A stretch of 64,000 nt of DNA, from positions 124,001-188,000 of the forward strand of contig CANJJD010000001.1 of NCBI GenBank assembly GCA_947474645.1, in the 5' to 3' direction. Below are positions 54,247-64,000 of this stretch, in pieces. Both the position numbers and the translations under genes were made by a program. The notes beneath the pieces are model-generated. The model ran no database searches, was not told the origin of the DNA, and saw only the letters and a list, made by a program, of their open reading frames with translations. Every line of letters starts with the position of its first letter. Position 1 is the first letter of the stretch. The DNA comes from Alphaproteobacteria bacterium (GTDB taxonomy: Bacteria > Pseudomonadota > Alphaproteobacteria > Micropepsales > Micropepsaceae).

Positions 54247-55298
54247 CCAAGCTTACGCACATGACCCTGGAAAATGACGGAGTGGGAGACAAGGACGGCG
54301 CGAGCCGCCGCCGCATCCACTTGCGCGAAATCTCCGGCTACAGCGAAAGCCCGCTGGAGACGGTGGGCCAGGATTTGCGCGCCGCAAGGCTGCGCCGCGG
54401 CGATGAGATCGCCCAGGTTTCGCGCGCGCTGAAAATCCGCAAGGACCATCTCGAAGCGCTGGAAAATGACCGGCTGGAGGACTTGCCCGGCAAGACCTAC
54501 GCCATCGGCTTTGTGCGGTCCTATGCCCGGCATCTGGGTTTGGACTCGGCGCAATATGTCGAACGCTACAAGCAGGACATTTCCGGCCGCACCGACGAAC
54601 AAATTCAGCCGCCCGCGCCCATCCACCAGGAAGAGGGCCGCCGCCTGCCGCAAGGCTGGCGTGTCATCGCCGGCGTGGTGGTGCTGTTCCTGGGTTATGG
54701 CGTCTGGCACCTGATGTTCTCGGCCAGCGATACCGAGACTGTTCCGCCGGCGCCGATCATCAATCCGCCCAGGCCCGCCGCGCCCAGGCCGGTGCCCGCG
54801 CCGGTGGTGATGCCGCCGCAGGACGCCACGCCGTCTCCCGCCACCGATGCGGTCCCGGCAGGCACCATCAATGCTGCTGGCCAGCCATCCGCCATGCCTT
54901 CGCCCGCTGACGGCGCGCGCACGCCGGCGACGCAAACCCAGCCCATCAATCCTGCTTCCCCCACCGCGACGCAAACGACCGGACCCGCGGTGCCGGGCGG
55001 CGCACAGGTCTACGGGACCCAGAACCGCAATCACCGCGTGGTGCTGCGCGCGCGCGGCGATACCCGCGTCACCGTGAAGGGCCCGGATGGGCAATTGCTG
55101 CTGAACCGCGACCTCAAGGCCGGCGATGTCTATCAGGTGCCGGACATGCCGGGCTCCACCATGGCGACCAGCAATGCCGGCGCCGTGGAAGTGGATGTGG
55201 ACGGGGTCGCATTGGGCCGCGCCGGTGCATCCGATCAAATTCTGGGCCGTGTCTCGCTGGATCCGCAGTCGCTGACCGACCGCTTCAACACTCGATAA
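54243..55298 (+). CDS. RodZ-like membrane protein (HTH, one TM helix, DUF4115)
   Basis: A 351-residue protein. A cytoplasmic Xre-type helix-turn-helix domain (about 40-105: [40 protein letters not shown]) is followed by one membrane helix (about 138-158, [15 protein letters not shown]), a long Pro/Ala/Thr-rich periplasmic spacer (about 165-255) and a DUF4115 domain (about 262-335). This matches RodZ, which links MreB to the cell-shape machinery. It precedes ispG, as in many proteobacteria. The GTG at 54243 is chosen for the coupling; ATG seven codons on is an alternative. Confidence 0.85.
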   Translation: MTKLTHMTLENDGVGDKDGASRRRIHLREISGYSESPLETVGQDLRAARLRRGDEIAQVSRALKIRKDHLEALENDRLEDLPGKTYAIGFVRSYARHLGLDSAQYVERYKQDISGRTDEQIQPPAPIHQEEGRRLPQGWRVIAGVVVLFLGYGVWHLMFSASDTETVPPAPIINPPRPAAPRPVPAPVVMPPQDATPSPATDAVPAGTINAAGQPSAMPSPADGARTPATQTQPINPASPTATQTTGPAVPGGAQVYGTQNRNHRVVLRARGDTRVTVKGPDGQLLLNRDLKAGDVYQVPDMPGSTMATSNAGAVEVDVDGVALGRAGASDQILGRVSLDPQSLTDRFNTR

Positions 55299-55314
55299 GG
55301 GACGAAGACGAAGA

Positions 55315-56445
55315 ATGAGCATTCGTGCTTACCGCGACATTCACCGGCGCAAGTCGCGCCAGATCATGGTCGGCAAGGTGCCGGTCGGCGGCGACTCGCC
55401 GATTACGGTCCAGACCATGACTAACACCATCACCGGTGACGCCCGCGCCACCATCGAGCAGATCCGCGGCATCGTGGAAGCGGGCGCCGACATCGTGCGC
55501 GTGTCCTGTCCCGACGAAGACGCCACCAAGGCGATGAAGGCCATCACCAAGGCCAGCGAGATCCCGGTCGTGGCCGACATTCATTTCCACTACAAGCGCG
55601 CCATCGAGGCGGCGGTGAACGGCGCTGCCTGCCTGCGGATCAATCCCGGCAATATCGGCAGCGCGGCCCGCGTGCGCGAAGTGGTGCAGGCCGCCAAGGA
55701 CCATGGCTGCTCCATGCGCATCGGCGTCAATGCCGGCTCGCTGGAACCCGACCTGTTGGAGAAATATGGCGAGCCGTGCCCCGAAGCGATGGTGGAAAGC
55801 GCCCTCAACCACGCCAAGATCCTGGATGACCTGGATTTCCGCGAATACAAGATTTCGGTGAAGGCGTCCGATCCGTTCCTGGCGGTGGCCGCCTATCAGG
55901 CCTTGAGCGAAGCCATCGACTGCCCGCTGCATGTCGGCATCACCGAGGCCGGCGGCATGATCTCCGGCACCGTCAAGTCGTCCATCGGCATGGGCATGCT
56001 GTTGTGGAGCGGCATCGGCGACACCATCCGCGTCTCGCTGTCGGCCGATCCGGTGGAAGAAGTCCGCGTCGGTTTCGACATCCTGAAGTCGCTGAACCTG
56101 CGCCATCGCGGTGTTAACATCATTTCCTGTCCGTCCTGCGCCCGCCAGGGCTTTAACGTGATCGACACGGTCAGGACGCTGGAAGAAAAGCTCAAGCACA
56201 TCGCCACCCCCATGTCGCTCAGCATCATCGGCTGCGTGGTCAATGGTCCGGGCGAGGCGCGCGAAACCGATCTGGCCTTCACCGGCGGCGGCGCCGGCAA
56301 GGGTCATGGCATGATCTATCTGAACGGCAAGCCCGCCTACAAGCTGGGCAACGACGACCTGGTGAACCATGTCGTCGAGCTGTGCGAGAAGAAGGCCGCC
56401 GAAATCGAGGCACAGCGTGGAGTGCCGCTAGAAGCCGCGCAGTAG
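55315..56445 (+). CDS. ispG: 4-hydroxy-3-methylbut-2-enyl-diphosphate synthase
   Basis: A 376-residue Fe-S enzyme of the non-mevalonate isoprenoid pathway. The TIM barrel starts [20 protein letters not shown] and the 4Fe-4S ligands are Cys272 and Cys275 (SCPSCAR), Cys307 (GCVVNGPGE) and Glu314. It converts MEcPP to HMBPP. It is 16 bp after the rodZ-like gene and 9 bp before prfA, so probably part of one operon. Confidence 0.96.
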   Translation: MSIRAYRDIHRRKSRQIMVGKVPVGGDSPITVQTMTNTITGDARATIEQIRGIVEAGADIVRVSCPDEDATKAMKAITKASEIPVVADIHFHYKRAIEAAVNGAACLRINPGNIGSAARVREVVQAAKDHGCSMRIGVNAGSLEPDLLEKYGEPCPEAMVESALNHAKILDDLDFREYKISVKASDPFLAVAAYQALSEAIDCPLHVGITEAGGMISGTVKSSIGMGMLLWSGIGDTIRVSLSADPVEEVRVGFDILKSLNLRHRGVNIISCPSCARQGFNVIDTVRTLEEKLKHIATPMSLSIIGCVVNGPGEARETDLAFTGGGAGKGHGMIYLNGKPAYKLGNDDLVNHVVELCEKKAAEIEAQRGVPLEAAQ

Positions 56446-56454
56446 CGACGCTTC

Positions 56455-57537
56455 ATGATCCCTCCCGCCAAACTCGAGCGGCTGCTCGACCGTTTTTCCG
56501 CCATCGAAAGCGAGATGGCGTCCGGCGCGTCGGGCGCCGCCTTCGTCAAGCTTTCCCGCGAACATGCCGAGCTTTCCCCGGTGATCGAGACCGTGCGCGC
56601 CTACCGCGCCGCCCAGCAGGGCTATGATGACGCCGAGGTGATGATCGCCGATGCTGCCACCGACAGCGAAATGCGTGGCATGGCCGAGCAGGAGCGGGCC
56701 GAACTCAAGCAGGAATTGGAAAGGCTCGATCATGACCTGAAAATCCAGTTGCTGCCGCGCGATGCCGCTGACGCCTCCTCGGCCATCGTGGAAATTCGCG
56801 CCGGCACCGGTGGCGACGAGGCGGCGTTGTTCGCCGGCGATCTTGTGGGCATGTACCAGCGTTATTGCGGCTTGCAGGGCTGGAAGGCGGAGATCCTGTC
56901 CCTGTCGGAAAGCGACCTGGGCGGCTTCAAGGAAGCGGTGCTGGAAGTGCAGGGGCGCGGCGTCTTCGCCAAGCTGAAATTCGAAAGCGGCGTGCACCGG
57001 GTGCAGCGCGTGCCGGCCACTGAAACGCAAGGGCGCATCCACACATCCGCCGCCACCGTGGCGGTGCTGCCCGAGGCCGAGGATGTGGACATCGTGATCC
57101 ACGACAAGGACCTGCGCATCGACACCTACCGGGCGCAAGGCGCCGGCGGCCAGCACGTCAACAAGACGGACAGCGCGGTGCGCATCACCCATCTGCCCAC
57201 CAACACGGTGGTGGCGATGCAGGAAGAAAAATCCCAGCACAAGAACAAGGCCAAGGCGATGACGATGCTGAAGGCCAAGATCTACGATGCCGAGCGCAAG
57301 CGCGTGGACGCCGAGCGCGCCAGCGAGCGCAAGAGCCTGGTCGGCTCGGGCGACCGCAGCGAGCGCATCCGCACCTATAACTATCCGCAAGGCCGCGTCA
57401 CCGACCACCGCATCAACCTGACTCTGTACAACCTGGCGCGCATTATCTCGGGCGATGAGCTGGGCGAGATCGTGGACGCGCTGGTGGCCCAGGACCAGGC
57501 CGACCGGCTGGCGGAATTCGAAGCCTCCGACAATTGA
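56455..57537 (+). CDS. prfA: peptide chain release factor 1
   Basis: A 360-residue class I release factor that reads UAA and UAG. The stop-codon tripeptide is Pro-Ala-Thr (187-189) and the peptidyl-transferase GGQ motif is at 231-233 in [10 protein letters not shown]; Gln233 is the target of PrmC. The first 100 residues form the RF-specific helical domain. Its TGA overlaps the TTG start of prmC. Confidence 0.97.
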   Translation: MIPPAKLERLLDRFSAIESEMASGASGAAFVKLSREHAELSPVIETVRAYRAAQQGYDDAEVMIADAATDSEMRGMAEQERAELKQELERLDHDLKIQLLPRDAADASSAIVEIRAGTGGDEAALFAGDLVGMYQRYCGLQGWKAEILSLSESDLGGFKEAVLEVQGRGVFAKLKFESGVHRVQRVPATETQGRIHTSAATVAVLPEAEDVDIVIHDKDLRIDTYRAQGAGGQHVNKTDSAVRITHLPTNTVVAMQEEKSQHKNKAKAMTMLKAKIYDAERKRVDAERASERKSLVGSGDRSERIRTYNYPQGRVTDHRINLTLYNLARIISGDELGEIVDALVAQDQADRLAEFEASDN

Positions 57538-58349
57538 CCCTGGATGAGGCCACGCGCAACCTGGCCGAGGCGGGGATCGACAATCCCCGCGCCGAAGCGC
57601 GGCTGCTGCTGGCGCATGTGCTGGGGATCACACGCGACCGGACCCTGACCGCCACGCCGACACAAGCACAGGCGCAAGATTTTGCCGGCCTGGTGATGCG
57701 CCGCGCCGCCCGCGAACCCTTCGCCTATATCACCGGCGCCAAGGAATTCTGGAGCCTGGAGTTCGCCGTCGGTCCCGGCGTGCTGGTGCCGCGCCCCGAT
57801 ACCGAAACCCTGATCGAGGAAGCGCTGCGGGTGGTGCCGGACCGTACCGCGCCTTTGCGCATCGCCGACCTGGGCACCGGCTCCGGCGCGATTCTGGTGG
57901 CGGCGCTGAGGGAATTTCCCAATGCCGCCGGCATTGGGTTTGAGTCCGCGCCCCAGGCATTTTCCTATGCGACCCGCAATGCGCAGAAGCTGATCGGCTC
58001 GCGCGCACACATCCTTGCCGACGACTGGAACACCGCTGCCGGCCCTTTCGACCTGGTCTTCTCCAACCCGCCCTATATTCCCTCGGCCGAGATCGAATCA
58101 CTCGACCCCGACGTGGCCGCTTTTGAGCCCCATGCGGCTTTGGATGGCGGGCCGGATGGACTGGCCGCCTACCGGAACCTGGCGGAACTCCTGCCGGGGC
58201 TGCTGGCGCCCGGCGGCCATGCCTTGCTGGAAATCGGGGCGGGGCAGGCGCAAAGCATGGCTTCGCTGTTTGCCGACCTTGAATTGTTAGGGATAGCGCC
58301 CGATCTGGCGGGCATTCCCCGCTGCGTGACCTTGCGAAAGTCCCCCTGA
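57534..58349 (+). CDS. prmC: release-factor glutamine N5-methyltransferase
   Basis: A 271-residue enzyme that methylates the GGQ glutamine of RF1 and RF2. N-terminal helical domain 1-75; SAM motif [11 protein letters not shown] near 112-122; catalytic NPPY at 178-181. The start is TTG 57534, which overlaps the prfA stop (TTGA); no nearer ATG fits. Directly downstream of its substrate gene, as usual. Confidence 0.95.
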   Translation: MTLDEATRNLAEAGIDNPRAEARLLLAHVLGITRDRTLTATPTQAQAQDFAGLVMRRAAREPFAYITGAKEFWSLEFAVGPGVLVPRPDTETLIEEALRVVPDRTAPLRIADLGTGSGAILVAALREFPNAAGIGFESAPQAFSYATRNAQKLIGSRAHILADDWNTAAGPFDLVFSNPPYIPSAEIESLDPDVAAFEPHAALDGGPDGLAAYRNLAELLPGLLAPGGHALLEIGAGQAQSMASLFADLELLGIAPDLAGIPRCVTLRKSP

Positions 58350-58400
58350 TTTCGAGGAAATCCTTGGAAAATCGGGCCCTATCGGCTAGGTTCAGGCCAT

Positions 58401-58420
58401 AGGGATCGGGGATGATCCCT
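58401..58420. other. hairpin in the 204-bp leader before the DUF4167 gene
   Basis: Perfect 7-bp stem AGGGATC/GATCCCT with a 6-base loop. It lies 52 bases after the prmC stop. No T-run follows, so it is not a standard terminator; it may be a 5' leader structure or the remains of a terminator. Confidence 0.4.
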
Positions 58421-58553
58421 GGCGGGCCCAGGAGGGCGACCGCGGGCTGGGCCGGTGACGCGATAAAAAACCGCCGCCGGACAGGGGACTCAAAGCGACC
58501 AAATTGGAGCCGCGCAGTGGCGCGGGGCTATCCGGCGCGAAGGAAGGATCACA

Positions 58554-59036
58554 GTGAAACGCTCTCGTAGAGGCGGCCGCAGGCCGCAACATGGTGGCAA
58601 TGGCGGCGGTGGTGGCGGCGGCGGCGGCAACAATGGCGGCGGCGGCGGCTTCAATCCCAATCGCACCTTTGATTCCTCGGGACCGGAGATCAAGATCCGC
58701 GGCTCGGCCAGCCATGTGTACGAGAAGTATCTGCAGCTCGCCCGCGACTCCAATTCCAGCGGCGACCGCGTCATGGCCGAGAATTATCTTCAGCATGCGG
58801 AGCATTACTACCGCATCATGGCCGCGGCGGCGGCCCAGCAGGCCCAGCATGCCGCCCAGCAGGCGGCGCTGAACCCGCAACAGCAGCAGCCCCAGCAGGG
58901 TCAGCAGCCTCCGCAAGGCGGCGGCCAGCCTCAGCAGCCCCAACAGCCGCAGAATGCCGGCAGCACACCTTCCTTCTCCCTGAATGACGGGACCAGTGAG
59001 GAAGAGGGCGAAGAGGCGGAAGCCTCCCGCTTCTGA
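58554..59036 (+). CDS. DUF4167 protein (low-complexity, probably RNA-binding)
   Basis: A 160-residue protein. A basic, Gly-rich start (KRSRRGGRR...GGGG, residues 1-33) precedes the conserved DUF4167 core (about 34-88: FNPNRTFDSSGPEIKIRGSA, YEKYLQLARD, DRVMAENYLQHAEHYYRI), then a Gln/Pro-rich tail with an acidic end. The core is an alphaproteobacterial family of unknown function; the RG-rich start suggests RNA binding. The GTG start has GGAAGGA seven bases ahead. Located between prmC and clpB. Confidence 0.88.
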   Translation: MKRSRRGGRRPQHGGNGGGGGGGGGNNGGGGGFNPNRTFDSSGPEIKIRGSASHVYEKYLQLARDSNSSGDRVMAENYLQHAEHYYRIMAAAAAQQAQHAAQQAALNPQQQQPQQGQQPPQGGGQPQQPQQPQNAGSTPSFSLNDGTSEEEGEEAEASRF

Positions 59037-59085
59037 GGCCGGGCCGCGTTAAGAATTGCCGGTAACCATCTGACGGTCTTGCCCA

Positions 59086-59114
59086 CTTGCAGGGCCGGTT
59101 CCTCCTTCCCATAT
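59086..59114 (+). promoter_or_regulatory. clpB: putative RpoH (sigma-32) promoter of clpB
   Basis: CTTG (59086-59089), an 18-base spacer, then CCCATAT (59108-59114). The alphaproteobacterial sigma-32 consensus as I know it is CTTG-N17/18-CYTATNT, so only one position of the -10 differs. It lies 70 bases before the clpB ATG, a suitable distance, and heat-shock control is expected for clpB. Confidence 0.6.
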
Positions 59115-59184
59115 CAGCCGGGAACGACGCCCTAAGCGGGTCGTAATATGGTCTGCTGCCGCAAAGCGGGGACCGGGAGAGAGC

Positions 59185-61809
<2,625 letters not shown>

Positions 61810-61873
61810 CACGCGGATGTTCCAACCGGGCGCGGATGCTATACAGCATCCTGGTTTGGGCTGGGGCTGCCGG

Positions 61874-62725
61874 GTGTTGACCGTCGAACAACTCAAGGAT
61901 CGGGAAGGCTGGCTGGCGCGCGCGCCGGGCCTGCATATCGGCGAGGACGCCGTCTTCCGCAACATCAAAGCCTTCCGGCCGGGCAACGAGCAGGCCGCCG
62001 ATCTGGATGCGCGCCTGAAGCATGAGGGCTATTTCCAGCTCCGCCATGACACCGGCCTCAACCTGGACCTGATGGCGGACACCGTGCGCCGCTTTTCGGC
62101 CGACGGCATCTCGCCGGTCTTTGCCTTCCTGTTCGATGAATTCTGGGCGCCCTTCCATGCCCTGGATGCGCTCTATGGCGGCCTGCTGGGCGGCTACGGC
62201 ATGCTGCCGCATTTCTGGGTGTGGAATATCGAGCCTGCCAAGGGCGATGCCGGCTGGAATCCCCATCGCGACATGGGCCATGTCGCGCTCCGGCCCGATG
62301 GTTCGCCGATCGCGCTGACCACCTGGATTCCCCTGTCGGACGCCAATCCGCTGAACAGTTGCATGTACATGGTGCCGGCCCATGCCGATCCGGTTTACGG
62401 CACGCCACAGGACAAGGAGATGCGCTTTGAGCTGCCGTCGATCCGCGCCCTTCCGGTCCAGCCGGGCGAGATATTGGTGTGGAACCAGGCGGTGCTGCAT
62501 TGGGGCAGCCGCTCCTCGCCGCGGGCGGAAAAATCCCGCGTCAGCATGGCGTTTGAATTCCAGCGCAGCGACGCTGCGCCCTTCGCCCAGCCGATCATTG
62601 CGCCGGGAAAACCGTTGCCATTTGAAGCGCGGTTGAAATTGATCGCCCGCCAGGTGCTGCAGTACCGGCACATGTACAAGGTCGACCCGGCAGTCGAGAA
62701 GCTGGCGCAGGAATTGGCCGGCTAG
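61874..62725 (+). CDS. phytanoyl-CoA-dioxygenase-family Fe(II)/2-oxoglutarate oxygenase
   Basis: A 283-residue protein with the double-stranded beta-helix iron site: His131 and Asp133 in NPHRDMGH, His209 in VLHWGSRSS, and Arg222 as a likely 2-oxoglutarate contact. This pattern fits PhyH-type hydroxylases, whose substrates range from lipids to amino acids; the target here is unknown. The GTG at 61874 gives a start of the type LTVEQLKDREGW; an ATG at 61817 in frame would add 19 unlikely residues. Overlaps the convergent transglutaminase-like gene by 4 bp. Confidence 0.75.
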   Translation: MLTVEQLKDREGWLARAPGLHIGEDAVFRNIKAFRPGNEQAADLDARLKHEGYFQLRHDTGLNLDLMADTVRRFSADGISPVFAFLFDEFWAPFHALDALYGGLLGGYGMLPHFWVWNIEPAKGDAGWNPHRDMGHVALRPDGSPIALTTWIPLSDANPLNSCMYMVPAHADPVYGTPQDKEMRFELPSIRALPVQPGEILVWNQAVLHWGSRSSPRAEKSRVSMAFEFQRSDAAPFAQPIIAPGKPLPFEARLKLIARQVLQYRHMYKVDPAVEKLAQELAG

Positions 62726-63525
62726 ATTTCTTTTGTGATGATCTCGAAGCGCTTGAGCTCGGCACTGCCGAAGGCGGTGCTGATCGCCGCGTCGGTGGCA
62801 TCGCGGCCGCGCGCCATCAACAGCCGGCCGATACGCGGATGATTGTGGCGGGCATCCATGGTGTGCCACTTGCCGCCCAGATAGGCCTCGAACCAGCCGC
62901 TGAAATCCATCGGATTGGGATCGAGCGGCACGCCGATATCGCCCAGATAGCCGGTGCAGTAGCGCGCCGGAATGTTCATGCAGCGGCACAGGGTTATGGC
63001 GAGATGGGCATAGTCGCGGCACACGCCCTTGCGCTCGGTATGGCCTTCGAACGCCGTACGGTCTGCGCGGGCAAAAGGATAGCCGAACTTGATGCGTTCA
63101 TGGCTGTAATCAAGAATGGCCTTGAGCAGCGGCCAGCCGCGCCGGATCTTGCCGAATTTCTTCCAGGCCAGGGTCGCCAGCTTGTCGGTGTCGCAATAGC
63201 GGCTGCCCAGCAAATAGACCATCACCTCATCGGGCAGGTCTTCGACGTCCGCCTGGCGCGCCTTGACGGGCATCACGTCCGGCTTGCCGCTGTTGCGGAT
63301 CACAAAGCGATTGGAGAATGTGATATCGCCCTTGGGCGCCACCAGCCGGGTGCAGATATTGCCGAAGGAATCGGTATAGGTGCTGAACTGCACTGGCGGA
63401 TCGAAGCGCAGCTTTTCCGGGGTTTTCAGTTGCTTGCGCAGTTCAGGGCGCAAATGCACCTGCAGCAGCATGGGCGTGGGCCCTTTGCAACGAAAGGCAA
63501 TGTCATAACCGGCTTGAATCAACAC
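62722..63525 (-). CDS. transglutaminase-like cysteine peptidase-fold protein
   Basis: A 267-residue cytoplasmic protein. The N-terminal beta-rich domain (about 1-95) precedes a transglutaminase-like core with the catalytic triad Cys169 in KGVCRDYAHL, His221 and Asp224 in GKWHTMDARHN. YPFARADRTAFEGHTERKGV and the NIPARYCTGYLGDIGV stretch are typical of bacterial transglutaminase-like proteins, whose substrates are unknown (peptidase, amidase or cross-linker). GTG start at 63525. Convergent with the dioxygenase. Confidence 0.85.
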   Translation of the reverse strand: MLIQAGYDIAFRCKGPTPMLLQVHLRPELRKQLKTPEKLRFDPPVQFSTYTDSFGNICTRLVAPKGDITFSNRFVIRNSGKPDVMPVKARQADVEDLPDEVMVYLLGSRYCDTDKLATLAWKKFGKIRRGWPLLKAILDYSHERIKFGYPFARADRTAFEGHTERKGVCRDYAHLAITLCRCMNIPARYCTGYLGDIGVPLDPNPMDFSGWFEAYLGGKWHTMDARHNHPRIGRLLMARGRDATDAAISTAFGSAELKRFEIITKEI

Positions 63526-63585
63526 GCGCGCACGTCCCCTGTGGGGAACATAATGTTGCAGACGCGATAAAGTTCCACCTGCGTC

Positions 63586-64000
63586 TTATTTGACGCGGGC
63601 CTGGCGCAGGTCGGTGGCGTTGTCGGTCACCTTGGCTTCCAGGCTGGTGGTGGCGACCAGATTGTCGATCTCCAGCCGCTTTTCCTGGAACAGGCGCAGC
63701 AGCTTGCCCATCAGCATCCGCCCTTGCGCCATCTTCACGGTCAGCGGATTGACCTGACCGCCGCCGGCGCGGATTTCGTAATGCAGGTGTGGGCCGGTCG
63801 CCATGCCGCTCATGCCGCTATAGGCGAAGACCTGGCCCTGGCGCACCCGCGCGCCCTGGCGCATGCCCGGCGCGAAGCGCTTCAGATGGCCATAAGCGGT
63901 GGAATAATTGTTACCATGGGTGAGCAGCACGAAATTGCCATAGCCCGAGGCACGGCCCATGAACTTGATGGTGCCGGCGCCCGCCGCCATCACCGGGGTG
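63586..64000 (-). CDS. M23-family metallopeptidase (LytM domain), C-terminal part
   Basis: The final 138 residues of a protein that continues beyond base 64000. The LytM/peptidase M23 domain is visible: PVMAAGAGTIKFMGRASGYGN, THGNNYSTAYGHLKRF, VRQGQVFAYSGMSGMATGPHLHYEIR with the zinc-site HLH. Such proteins cut peptidoglycan cross-links. The tail after the domain (about 55 residues, KMAQGRMLMGKLLRLFQEKR...) is helical. The missing N-terminus would show whether there is a signal peptide and coiled coil. Confidence 0.88.
   Translation of the reverse strand, partial: TPVMAAGAGTIKFMGRASGYGNFVLLTHGNNYSTAYGHLKRFAPGMRQGARVRQGQVFAYSGMSGMATGPHLHYEIRAGGGQVNPLTVKMAQGRMLMGKLLRLFQEKRLEIDNLVATTSLEAKVTDNATDLRQARVK

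Noticed and set aside
51852-55322. Very long open frame on the minus strand (over 1100 codons) across ptsP and the rodZ-like gene
   Set aside because: Antisense of strongly supported genes; rich in His, Gln, Arg and Gly with no domain, as expected from a high-GC shadow frame.
58410-58569. Open frame from an ATG in the leader of the DUF4167 gene
   Set aside because: No ribosome site, Arg-rich composition and an overlap into the gene in another frame; likely chance in GC-rich DNA.

Overview
The window is GC-rich, densely coded chromosomal DNA from an alphaproteobacterium. The evidence is the gene content: a CobS/CobT aerobic cobaltochelatase pair, a CarD regulator, a seven-iron ferredoxin with a SUV3-like helicase and an S4 protein, a DUF4167 protein, a DUF1178 protein, an IspG-PrfA-PrmC run, a PtsP of the nitrogen PTS, and an allantoinase-like dihydroorotase. 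The order cannot be fixed from sequence reading alone. I saw no tRNA, rRNA, CRISPR array, transposase, integrase or prophage block. XerD/C is the housekeeping dimer-resolution recombinase.

Layout. 1-7325 (minus strand) is an eight-gene co-directional run: ygfZ, tag, phr, cysK, sseA, a GNAT acetyltransferase, an OPT peptide transporter and the start of a POT peptide transporter, mostly joined by ATGA or TGATG overlaps. 7390-13339 (plus) holds dihydroorotase, a LysE-type exporter, a secreted FKBP, a GH17-GT2 membrane glucan synthase and two small proteins. 13344-22000 holds a GlcD-like flavoprotein with Sua5/TsaC, MscS, a secreted nuclease, a MORN-like protein, carD, fdxA, an S4 protein and the helicase. 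21964-26294 is the loosest stretch: three secreted or periplasmic genes (unknown protein, DsbA-like thiol protein, sorbosone-dehydrogenase-like protein) bracketed by two copies of a short inverted repeat, with gene-poor flanks. 26295-37408 returns to core functions: DUF3108 protein, rpmB, a YhhQ/VUT-like membrane protein, cobT-cobS, a J-domain protein, bolA, a CBS/CorC protein, aroB-aroK, xerD, accA. 37424-44963 holds two small secreted or membrane proteins, a CsgG/HfaB-like protein, corA, secA, argJ and osmC. 45058-50465 holds mutT with an overlapping orphan Flp-type pilin, a degenerate methyltransferase, comF, a glutaredoxin, a secreted heme-binding-type protein, a nitrilase-family amidase, DUF1178, and ubiG with a 60-aa partner. 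50580-64000 holds lysC, ptsP, a RodZ-like protein behind a possible 18-codon leader, ispG, prfA, prmC, DUF4167, clpB with a heat-shock-type promoter, a PhyH-type dioxygenase, a transglutaminase-like protein and a partial M23 peptidase.

Structure between genes. Three families of dispersed palindromic repeats occur as pairs, all immediately downstream of stop codons. The most striking is a three-hairpin element at 28461-28547 and 39064-39149. Its stems differ between copies but keep pairing, while its loops are conserved, and in both places it begins at the TAG stop of the minus-strand gene. I did not find a recognisable defence or secretion island. The best candidates for something undescribed are this element, the repeat-bracketed periplasmic cassette, the rodZ leader, the 39-aa membrane protein and the orphan pilin.
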